Shown piece by piece: positions 56,358 through 64,000 of a stretch of 64,000 nucleotides of DNA. Below the pieces are notes generated by a model. It was not told where the DNA came from. It did no database searches and saw only the letters and a program-made list of their open reading frames with translations. The position numbers were made by a program, and so were the translations under genes. The stretch's first letter is position 1, and each line of letters opens with the position of its first letter. The stretch is from Orobanche coerulescens. Its lineage: Eukaryota > Streptophyta > Magnoliopsida > Lamiales > Orobanchaceae. The DNA lies in assembly GCA_033398695.1 (NCBI GenBank), contig CM065803.1:99436001-99500000 (forward strand). Reading direction: 5' to 3'.

Positions 56358-57399
56358 CTAGGTTCGGATTTCGGGATGTTTCATCGGGATAATCCTAGGG
56401 TGGAATTCCATTCTCATGTATTGGGGAACCGTTTGACGTAAAAGACACTCATGGGGCACATGGATGCTTCTAGTTACTACGTTCCCTTCCACAGCGGAGA
56501 AACAACTCGAATAGCTATTCCCGCATGTCCGATTCAAGGTTGCTGTTTTACGCGAGAGTAAACAACGGGTCACGCGAATACCCCCGGTTACTGGGCTCCC
56601 CATAATCAGCACATGCGACTGCCTGCATAGGGCGTAGATGAGCGAGGGGTACTTCAGCCCCATCTTGGCCCCTCCCTGAATGCATAGAAGAATAGATCGG
56701 ACCAGGAGAGGAGCCACATCGAATCGCAGCCCGGAAGTGATAACATATAATGTACGGGCTCGAGAGAGTAAAACAGATTGGATCTGCGAGGTAGGATCTA
56801 TACGAGCGCAGATGAAATACAACCAGGCACGCCCGAGCCGACTGAGGCGCGAGCTCTTAAAGTAGAAGGTGGAAGAAGCCGGGGCGCGCCTCTCCCAGTC
56901 GGAGCCGAGCTGTGTAAGAGTCTTGAGCAGAGCCTCCTTCGTGAGGCTACCCATAACTTGCGTATATGCCGTCTCATCCACCACAGGCAGCTCAAATAAC
57001 CTCCGTATGGCAGCCACCGAAAAATCTACTGTAATGCCTCGGACGACGACCTGCGTCCGAGTATCTGACTGCTGTATCATCTGCCCCGCCCGAAGGTGCT
57101 TCAACAGAGCGCTCGCATAAAACTCCTGTACAATGGAGATCACCGCCGGCTCGGGAGGTGCAGCAAAACGGGCCCACCCCATCTCGTCTATCATCGTCAG
57201 AAGCTCCCCGTCCCGGGGTCAGGGTGAATCCCCTCTCCGGGATCAGAGGTCGAGGGCGGATCTTTTCATTGAAGATTTTATAAATCTCCGGGTCGGAGAA
57301 TTGGTGCGCCTCCAACTCGGCTCGGCTCTGAGACGTTTCCCCTCATGTGGGGGACAATTGCGTCCTGGCCCTTTTGCTAACCCTTTTGGTTCTAGCCAT
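56358..57399 (-). pseudogene. Element L 3' ORF (plant transposon protein type), broken N-terminus
   Basis: A start ATG at 57399 reads MARTKRVSKRARTQLSPT, then TGA at about 57345; the frame continues with FSDPEIYKIFNEKIRPRPLI and RERGF-type sequence. A frameshift near 57210 leads into the 278-codon frame from 57194 with VQEFYASALL, VVVRGITVDFSVAAIRRLFE, and a helical region with GRAWLYFICARIDP and LYALCRQSHV-like blocks. This is the putative plant transposon protein domain often found 3' of gag-pol in Athila/Tat elements. The EFY...VRG.../LF pattern is also recognisable in the extra ORF of C. No signal peptide is evident. The function is unknown. Confidence 0.7.
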
Positions 57400-57428
57400 A
57401 GCGAGTCCTGGGCCATTTAACTTCCGAA

Positions 57429-57765
57429 CGGGGGCCGCGGCACAACTTAAGTGAGCCGCGGCCCAGTCTGATCCGCTGGCGATTTGTTCCAACGCCATGT
57501 CTTTGCGGCTCGTGACGCGTGCCGCGGCTCAGAATGTTAGTGTGCCGCGGATCATTTGGTCTGTGCCGCGGCATAGAGTACAGATCCCTGGGCATATCTG
57601 GTGCATCTGGTGTGCCGCGGCTCAGCAGCAACGTGCCACGGCTCAGCGATCAAGTGTGCCGCGGCTCAGTAAGTTTATGCCGCGGCACAGAGTACAGCAA
57701 GTTTAGCGTTCTTTTTTCAACCTGTGTGTGCCGCGGCTCACAATCCTTGTGCCGCGGCCCAATGC
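57429..57765 (-). promoter_or_regulatory. L internal GCCGCGGC array before the 3' ORF
   Basis: Eleven copies of (G)TGCCGCGGCTCA and variants fill the region from 30 bp upstream of the 3' ORF start (57399) to 57765. The same motif forms the U3 arrays of both LTRs. The position suggests a second promoter or leader for the 3' ORF, which is inference. No clear TATA box was found between array and ATG. Confidence 0.7.
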
Positions 57766-57913
57766 TGATTTTTCCCAAAGGATAATTTCTGCACAGAAAT
57801 TTCAACAGAAAACAACAAGAACGTGAGAGATAAGCATGTCTAAGCTAAAATGACGAAAAACAAAGATCCAAAATGCAAGAAAATACTGAAAAATAACAAA
57901 GCTACAACTAATG

Positions 57914-57931
57914 CTCGGGTTGCCTCCCGAG
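57914..57931 (-). repeat. GC hairpin after L gag-protease
   Basis: Plus-strand CTCGGG TTGCCT CCCGAG has perfect 6-bp arms and a 6-nt loop, about 40 bp beyond the ORF1 stop in the minus sense. GGGAGGCAACCC is a block I recall as common after gag/pol in Athila-type elements. Confidence 0.75.
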
Positions 57932-57971
57932 AAGCGCTAAGTTTATAGTCTTCAGCCGGACCTATTGAAAA

Positions 57972-60581
57972 TCAGTTCGATTTTCGCAAACACCATTTGA
58001 ACTCCGCCCCGTTCATCGAACCGTTAATATGTATTTTAAAATTTTGACCATTGGTCTTTAATGATCCGATTTTTGGTTTGGACACCAAATGTTCTTTGCG
58101 AAAAGATTTTAACGAAAACAACTTTCCGAAGCACCCATTTTTCACATGACTTGGTGCCCGTTTGACATCCGTCTTGATTTTCAACTCCACGGGCGAATTT
58201 AGGACAGAATGAAAATTTTTCGATTGTGGATGAACGGATGTTAAAGACGGCATGTTCAAATGCCTAAGATATGCGACTTGCTCTTCATTCTTATTAGGTG
58301 TCGGGGCAGCTGAAACGGATTCTGAATTTTTCAACCGACGATTCTTCCGGGGTGTGTCTTTCGCAACGGTATCCACACTTTCAATTTGCGAGCTCTTCTC
58401 AACACTACTTGGGCACGGAGAGGATTTAAAAACTTGGAAAGTGACATGCTCGTCTTGAACCCGTAGAGTTAGTTCCCCTTTTTCCATGTCTATGAGTGTT
58501 CGACCGGTAGCTAAGAATGGTCTTCCCAAAATAATTGGGATGTCTTGATCCTCCTCCATGTCAAGCACAATGAAATCGGCTGGAAAGATGAATTTATCAA
58601 CCTTTACTAAGACGTCCTCTATCACTCCCCTCGGATATGTGATCGATCTATCGGCTAATTGCAAAGAGACAGTCGTCGGTTTCGCTTCTCCAATTCTAAG
58701 CTTCTTGAAAATAGAAAGAGGCATCAGATTAATGCTGGCCCCGAGATCACACAACGCTCTATCAAAAGACAGATTTCCTATAGTGCAAGGTATATTAAAA
58801 CTTCCCGGATCCTTCAATTTTTGCGGAAGCTTTTTCTGAAGAATAGCGCTGCACTCCTCCGTCAATGCGACTGTCTCATACTCCTCGAGTTTTCTTTTAT
58901 TTGACAAGATTTCTTTCATGAATTTCACGTAACTCGGCATTTGCTCCAAGGCGTCGGCAAATGGGATGTTAATATGCAGTTTCTTGAAGACGTCGAGGAA
59001 CTTAGAGAATTGCTTGTCCACCTTTTTCTGTTGTAATCGCCGCGGAAACGGGATGGGTGGTACATATGCCTTCGGATTATCCGGAAACAGTATTGAGGGT
59101 CTAGACATTTGTGATTCCTTAGTCGCTGGATTTTTCTTCTCCTCATCCTCACTTCTCTTTTCGTTCTGCCCGGGCAGCTCGCCCAATTCTTTCCCACTTC
59201 TCAACCCAATGGCATTGACACTCTCTCTGGGATTTGTTTCGGTCGTACTTGGCAAGGTACCTTCCGGGCGAGCTGTCAATACATTAGCAATCTGGCCCAA
59301 CTGGACTTCCAAATTGCGGATAGAAGCGGAATGGTTTTGCAAAGTCGCTTCCGTACGGGTCATGAACTGACTCGTGTTCGCTGCCAATTTCGCCATAGCT
59401 TCTTCTAGAGAGATTTTTGGAGCGGGAGGTGGTTTCTGTTGGTGTTGAGCAAACGGGGGCTGGTTCGAGTTTTGTCCGTTTCTCCATGAGAAGTTAGGAT
59501 GATTTCGCCATCCCGGATTATAAGTGTTGGAGTAAGGATTATTTTTCCAGTTCCCGTTCCCCACGAACTGAGCTTGTTCCATCGAAGGTTGCTCGAAAGG
59601 GTTTCCGACTTGGCATTCTGTGCTAGGATGAGATCCATTACACCAATTGCACGATTCAATGGTAACGGGGGAAGGAGCATGTGAAAGGGCTTGAAGTTGC
59701 TGCGTCAAGGCGGCAACTTGAGCTGATAATGTAGAGATTGGATCATTATTTGAGATTTCCATTACTCGTTTCGGGTTTACTCGTTCGGACGGCCTTTGAT
59801 AAGCATTCGCAGCCATAGCTTCCAATAAAGAGTGTGCCTCGGCCATAGTTTTTCCCATTAAGGCTCCTCCAGCGGCCGCATCGACGAGAGTGCGTGTAGA
59901 AGCACTCAATCCATTGTAAAATGTTTGTATTTGGAGCCAATCCGGTAGGCCGTGGTGTGGGCATCTCCTCAGTAGATCTTTGTATCGCTCCCAAGCCTCG
60001 TGAAGCGACTCCATATCAAATTGCCCAAAGGTAGTGATCTCGTTCCGTAACCTCGCCGTCTTCGATGGTGGGAAGAACTTAGCCAGGAAGGCTTGCGCTA
60101 ATTCTGCCCATGTCGTGATCAAGCCCGGCGGTAAAGAGTTCAACCAAAATTTGGCTTTATCCATCAAAGAGAAAGGGAAAAGCCTTAGACGGATGGCATC
60201 ATCGGTGACACCGTTGTTCTTGAAGGTGTCACAAATCTCGAGAAAAGAGGTAATGTGTGCATTGGGGTCATCGTTCGGCAATCCACAAAACTGGCTAGCT
60301 TGCACCATCTGAATAATAGCCGGCTTGATTTCGAAGTTGTTGGCTTGGATTGTTGGACGCCGAATCCCCGAAAAGTTCGCATTTATTTGCGGCATAGCAT
60401 AATCGCGGAGTGCTAATGCCGGTTGAGCTTGCACCATGGGGTTTTCCGCTTCGTGATTTCCCGTGTTATCGGCCATGGTGATTGTTGTCGGTAGCTCTCG
60501 TTTCTCCTCCTTGCTTCTCCGAAGAGTGCGCTCGAGTTCGGTATCCAAAGGTAGTAGGCCTTCGTTACCGAATTTTCTCAT
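57972..60581 (-). CDS. Element L Gag-protease (869 aa), intact
   Basis: One uninterrupted minus-strand frame from ATG 60581. Residues about 60-260 are a gypsy retrotrans_gag capsid domain (DPNAHITSFLEICDTFKNNG, LRLFPFSLMDKAKFWLNSLP, FLAKFFPPSKTARLRNEI, YNGLSASTRTLVDAAAGGAL). A Cys/His site (CNWCNGSHPSTEC) lies near residue 320, then an Asn/Gln/Pro-rich linker and a helical block (LEEAMAKLAANTSQFM). A retroviral-type aspartic protease has CDLGASINLMPLSIFKKL near residue 620 (D-L-G in place of D-T/S-G, as usual in Athila/Tat) and IPIILGRPFLATGRTLID. RT is absent. Being open over 2.6 kb, unlike most coding regions here, it is either young or under selection. Confidence 0.93.
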   Translation of the reverse strand: MRKFGNEGLLPLDTELERTLRRSKEEKRELPTTITMADNTGNHEAENPMVQAQPALALRDYAMPQINANFSGIRRPTIQANNFEIKPAIIQMVQASQFCGLPNDDPNAHITSFLEICDTFKNNGVTDDAIRLRLFPFSLMDKAKFWLNSLPPGLITTWAELAQAFLAKFFPPSKTARLRNEITTFGQFDMESLHEAWERYKDLLRRCPHHGLPDWLQIQTFYNGLSASTRTLVDAAAGGALMGKTMAEAHSLLEAMAANAYQRPSERVNPKRVMEISNNDPISTLSAQVAALTQQLQALSHAPSPVTIESCNWCNGSHPSTECQVGNPFEQPSMEQAQFVGNGNWKNNPYSNTYNPGWRNHPNFSWRNGQNSNQPPFAQHQQKPPPAPKISLEEAMAKLAANTSQFMTRTEATLQNHSASIRNLEVQLGQIANVLTARPEGTLPSTTETNPRESVNAIGLRSGKELGELPGQNEKRSEDEEKKNPATKESQMSRPSILFPDNPKAYVPPIPFPRRLQQKKVDKQFSKFLDVFKKLHINIPFADALEQMPSYVKFMKEILSNKRKLEEYETVALTEECSAILQKKLPQKLKDPGSFNIPCTIGNLSFDRALCDLGASINLMPLSIFKKLRIGEAKPTTVSLQLADRSITYPRGVIEDVLVKVDKFIFPADFIVLDMEEDQDIPIILGRPFLATGRTLIDMEKGELTLRVQDEHVTFQVFKSSPCPSSVEKSSQIESVDTVAKDTPRKNRRLKNSESVSAAPTPNKNEEQVAYLRHLNMPSLTSVHPQSKNFHSVLNSPVELKIKTDVKRAPSHVKNGCFGKLFSLKSFRKEHLVSKPKIGSLKTNGQNFKIHINGSMNGAEFKWCLRKSN

Positions 60582-60696
60582 GCACTAACCGGAAACTCCT
60601 GAAAAAAAAACAAATAAATAAAATTACACAAAAACAATAAAAAATGTTCAAACTAAGACTAGAGATACTGAAATCGATATTAGTAAAAAAATCAGT
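60582..60696 (-). other. L 5' leader
   Basis: Short AT-rich leader between PBS and ORF1, ending in GGAGTTTCCGGTTAGTGC just upstream of the ATG (minus strand). No other feature seen. Confidence 0.7.
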
Positions 60697-60713
60697 CCCC
60701 GGCAACGGCGCCA
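60697..60713 (-). promoter_or_regulatory. Primer-binding site of L (tRNA-Asp)
   Basis: Minus-strand TGGCGCCGTTGCCGGGG starts a few bases after the 5' LTR. It is the tRNA-Asp site typical of Athila/Tat gypsy elements. Confidence 0.92.
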
Positions 60714-60719
60714 AAAACT

Positions 60720-62031
60720 TGTTGCGATATTTCGTTAAACGCAAGTGCACGTTATCGTAGACAAGTAATAAAGTGATGAGTGAGTTATCGTTCCCACGAG
60801 GACTGAATTACTAAGTACCGATTTTTATGTATTCTAATTTTATTTGAACAGTCGAAATTTGGGTTGCAATTAATAACTAAAGAAAACCAATAGAAGAACA
60901 AACAGTAGAAACGATCGCTCGAAGAAAGAAAATCAAATGATGAATAAGTCTAGGATTGTGAATCCACCTTGGTTTATCCGAATTTACTCTCAATTATCTT
61001 AAGTTAATGATTTCCCCAATTTATTGAAGGCGAAGATTGCTAATATACTCTACCGCCTCTCCCGAGGTCAATAGATTTTTCTAAAGGCGAATAACGCACT
61101 CTATCCCTAGGTGAATTAATTCGACAATAGGCAAAAAGCACAAAATCTTCAAAAGGCCACGTAGTTCCTATGAGTATATTCCTATCTCACAAGATAAAAC
61201 GGTTCTCACCAATAGTTCCTCACCAACTCTCCTCTCCCGATTCGAGTTGCGTAATTAAAACAATCCAATTATTGGCCAGACAATTGAAAGCATTAAAATC
61301 CATTGGGAAAACTCAATAGAAAAGGGAATTATATAGATAATCAAAAGCAAATTTGTCAAAACTTTGGTTTCATCAAAATCCTAGAACAGGGTTTTAGCCT
61401 GACATGCTAAAGAATAAAAATACAGAATTAATGAAGGAAAGCATTGAAATCAAACACAGATGAAGAGCTCGGATTCCTCCGTTCTTCTGGCTTCCGCTCT
61501 CTGCTCTTGGTGTCTTCTGCTTCTTCTCTTGATAATGATAGATCCTCCAATGATAATACCCTTTTCATTATGACCTTAACCCTTATTTATAAATCCCATC
61601 AGCCTCCAAAAACGCGTCCGTGTGATTAGGTCGAGAGCCGGCTTCAAAACGGCCCAAAACCGCGCAGAACACACCAAAACCGCCCCGTGGGCCGCGGCTC
61701 ACTTAATCTGTGCCGCGGCTCACGGTGCTCAAATTAAAACCTGGGCGCTATTTTTTTTCTTCTGGGCCGTGGCTCACTATACTTGTGCCGCGGCTCAGAG
61801 TACAGTTTACTCGGGGGTCGCTAGTCACCTGCGTGTGCCGCGGACCGCTGGGTTCGTGCCGCGGCCCCAGGCCAAAAATCGCCGTTTTCGCCCGTTTTCA
61901 TCGTTTTAGCTTCCGGACTCAAATTTCCTGCAAAACATATATAATAGTGCATTAAAAGCTCATTTATGCAGATTTCATCATAAAAAGAATACAAAATAAT
62001 GATAAATAAGCATATAAAAATACGCCTAACA
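60720..62031 (-). repeat. Element L 5' LTR
   Basis: 1312 bp. Motif array at 61690-61867 with six GCCGCGGC-type copies, one more than the 3' LTR (an additional GTGCCGCGGACCG unit), and TATA-like TTTATAAATA at 61585-61594 (minus sense). Confidence 0.93.
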
Positions 62032-63042
62032 ATGTGCTGGAGTACCCCAAATCCGAACATGTCCTAGACTAGGCTTACGTCCACTCCACAGTTCTATGGG
62101 TGTCTTTGGAACTGATTTCGAAGGCACCAGGTTTAGAATGTACGCCGCTGTTTCTAAGGCATATCCCCAAAACGAAATAGGAAAATCCGAATAACTCATC
62201 ATTGATCTAACCATTTCTAAAAGAGTTCTGTTCCTTCTTTCATCCACACCATTTTGTTGTGGAGTTCCCAGCGCAGTGAGCTGGGACGAAATCCCCTCAT
62301 TCGCCAAGAAATCCAAAAACTCTCCACTAAGGTATGCACCACCACGATCAGACCGTAGTGACTTGATCCTCTTCCCATGACATTTCTCCTTTTCCGCCTT
62401 GAAGTCTCTGAACTTGTCAAAGGCTTCAGACATACGTCGCATCAAATAAATGTATCCATATCTCGAACAATCATCTATAAATGTGATGAAGTATTCGAAA
62501 CCACCCCTAGCCTGGATATTCATTGGACCACATACATCCGTATGAACCAATTCTAACTCATTCTGAGCACGATTTCCCTTGGTTTTAAAAACCCTTTTGG
62601 TCATCTTACCTTCCAGACAGGATTCACAAATTGGAAATGACTCAACTTGGAGATCATCCAATGGGCCATCATCTACCAATCTTTGAATCCTCCCAAGGTT
62701 TACATGCCCTAACCGTAAATGCCACAGATATGTTTGGTTTATGCTTGAAGGTTCTTTTCTCTTTTTAGGTTTAGACAAAGAGTTAAGTCATTTATTCAAA
62801 GGACTTTGTGCTGTATTAACGACATATAGTCCATAATTAAAAATACCTTTGCAAATATATTCACTGTTCCTTTTCCTAATAATGGCATCATCATCAAAAG
62901 AAAATGAATAACCATCGCATTTTAATTTAGAAACCGAAATTAAATTCATTCTAAAATCTGGTACTAATAATACATTATTGAGGGCTAATAATTTATCATT
63001 AATATTTAACTGCACGACTCCCACTGCAACAGCCATAAGCAT
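62032..63042 (-). pseudogene. Element K integrase, 5' part
   Basis: Minus-strand frames contain the post-protease region (LNNVLLVPDFRMNLISVSKL), the pre-integrase zinc region ([18 protein letters not shown] with CESCLEGKM), then [31 protein letters not shown] and [18 protein letters not shown], so the D,D,E residues are all visible. It ends IRIWGTPAH where L inserted. A stop near 62788 (after SPLNK) divides it. The frame from 62778 down is otherwise open. Confidence 0.9.
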
Positions 63043-63054
63043 TTAATACTTGCC

Positions 63055-64000
63055 TCAGTTGATGGTAATCTGGCCCGCACTAAGCTGCTTGGTTACCTGA
63101 AAATCATGCGAGTCAAAGCAAACATGATCAGTGGAGCCTGTATCAATCATCCAAGAAGTGGAAGAACAAGCTGCCAAACATGTTTTGACTACTAGTGCAC
63201 GAGACATATCTTTCTTAAGAGCAGGGCAGTCCGCTTTAAAATGTCCTTTATGACCGCACTTGTAGCACTTTCCCTTTGGCTTTTTGTTCGCCTCGGGGTG
63301 AGGAGCCTTGCTTTTCACCTTGAGGGTTTTCATTTGCTTCTGGGCAACCTGCTTTTTCTTCTTTCCCCATTTGAGTTTGGAAGAAGTAGCATCGGTTGCC
63401 GCAAGAATTTGATGATAACCTTGTTTGAAGAGACCTTCAGCAGATTGAAGCTTTGTCAGAAGTTCTGCCAAAGTATATGTCCTACGGTTCATATTGTAGT
63501 TAAGGCGGAACTGCTCAAAGCTTCTTGGTAAGCTGCCCAAGATAATATCGACCTGTGTTTCCGAATCGATAGTAGCCCCCAGTATGCTCAGTTCATTCAA
63601 ATGAGACATCATTTTCAGAACATGATCCCTTACTGGAGTCCCTTCAGACATTTGGGTTGTCATCAACACCCTCATTGCATTTTGTCTAGCCACCCTGTTC
63701 TGATGACCAAACATCTCGGTGAGACTTTTCATCATTTCCGCGGTCGAGCCCGTCGTCTGATGCTGATGCTGCAATACATTTGTCAGTGAAGCCAAAATGT
63801 AACAGCGAGCCATCTCATCAGACTTTTTCCATTTTCGGAATTCAGCCAACTCTTCAGGAGTGGCATCCGGTTCTGGTTCCAGAGGGCTCTCCTAAGTTAA
63901 GACAAATTTATGCCCCTCAGTAGTCAGGACAATGTCAAGATTTTTTTTCCAATCAGCAAAGTTAGTGCCATCAAGTTTATTTTCTTTGAGAATAACAACT
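63055..64000 (-). pseudogene. Element K gag and protease, 5' end outside window
   Basis: The minus-strand reading starts beyond the edge with KLDGTNFADWKKNLDIVL and has a TAG at 63892. From 63849 it is open: MARCYILASLTNVLQHQHQ, ARQNAMRVLMTTQMSEG, QVDIILGSLPRSFEQF, knuckle CYKCGHKGHFKADC and protease SWMIDTGSTDHVCF (D-T-G intact). It stops at 63055, before the next block in another frame. The group resembles the gag of B. Confidence 0.9.

Larger units (their letters stand above)
54662..62031 (-). mobile_element. Athila-like gypsy element L, no pol (non-autonomous)
   Basis: LTRs 54662-55952 and 60720-62031 (minus TGTTAGGCG...TCGCAACA) with a perfect TSD ATGTG (54657-54661, 62032-62036). The target is the integrase of K, which is restored across [16 protein letters not shown]. 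The interior has an Asp-tRNA PBS, a gag-protease ORF and a 3' ORF, but no RT, RNase H or integrase. The LTRs are nearly identical by eye, apart from a 21-bp indel in a motif array, so this is among the youngest insertions. It must have been mobilised in trans. Confidence 0.93.
51150..64000 (-). mobile_element. Copia element K (continues past the window)
   Basis: A minus-strand copia: gag at the right edge, then protease, integrase, RT, RNase H, a purine tract and an LTR (51250-52747). It is split within integrase by L (TSD ATGTG). Unexpectedly, a PBS and leader lie beyond its LTR (51160-51247), the signature of a further internal region downstream. The other LTR lies outside the window. Confidence 0.85.

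Noticed and set aside
1..64000. An intact host gene
   Set aside because: All recognisable coding sequence belongs to transposable elements or to the broken SANT/NAM-type gene.

Overview
The window is plant nuclear DNA made almost entirely of transposable elements. The evidence is plant-type Ty1/copia and Ty3/gypsy polyproteins, primer-binding sites (PBS) for initiator-Met and Asp tRNAs, a tRNA-derived SINE, a Helitron helicase tail, and no intact host gene. A flowering plant with a repeat-rich genome, probably a eudicot, is the best guess; the species cannot be read from the sequence. Nothing here is bacterial or organellar.

Layout. 1-2980: non-coding DNA with a broken SANT/NAM-associated gene of PIF/Harbinger type (1033-2288) and a minus-strand SINE with a long target-site duplication, TSD (2706-2955). 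2981-3365: the 3' tail of a minus-strand Helitron. 3366-47516: a gypsy element 'E' with a truncated left LTR, which carries all the following insertions. F (5127-9420) is a gag-only copia element. M is a gypsy LTR fragment (11195-11448 and 44631-44940). A (11449-44630, TSD TTGGA) is a Tekay/Del-like gypsy lying inside M. B (17520-41823, TSD TTTTC, minus strand) is a copia element lying inside the integrase of A. C (18956-31123, TSD CTGCT, minus) is a SIRE-like copia with an extra 3' ORF lying inside the left LTR of B. D (37948-40882, TSD AGTAG, minus) is a solo gypsy-type LTR lying inside the right LTR of B. 47575-51150: a gypsy-type LTR 'G' split by a copia-type solo LTR 'H' (49231-50779, TSD ATGTT). 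51150-64000: a minus-strand copia 'K' that runs off the right edge, split in its integrase by 'L' (54662-62031, TSD ATGTG), an Athila-like element with gag-protease and a 3' ORF but no reverse transcriptase.

The insertion order (E, then M, A, B, then C and D) is fixed by interrupted reading frames and 5-bp TSDs that restore the target exactly. Of the coding regions, only the gag of C and the gag-protease of L are uninterrupted; the others carry stops, frameshifts or deletions.

The most unusual signal is regulatory. In most of these LTR families the U3 region holds an array of short, often palindromic, CG-rich motifs, and in several it lies directly upstream of the TATA box. Motifs differ by family: TAGCGCACGCTA in A, E and F; TTACGTACGTAA in D; TTACGGCCGTAA in G; GTGCCGCGGCTCA in L; CTGTATCGA in C; CAGAGAAGTTTGAC in H. 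The first is shared by copia (F) and gypsy (A, E) elements, and L has a second array directly in front of its 3' ORF.
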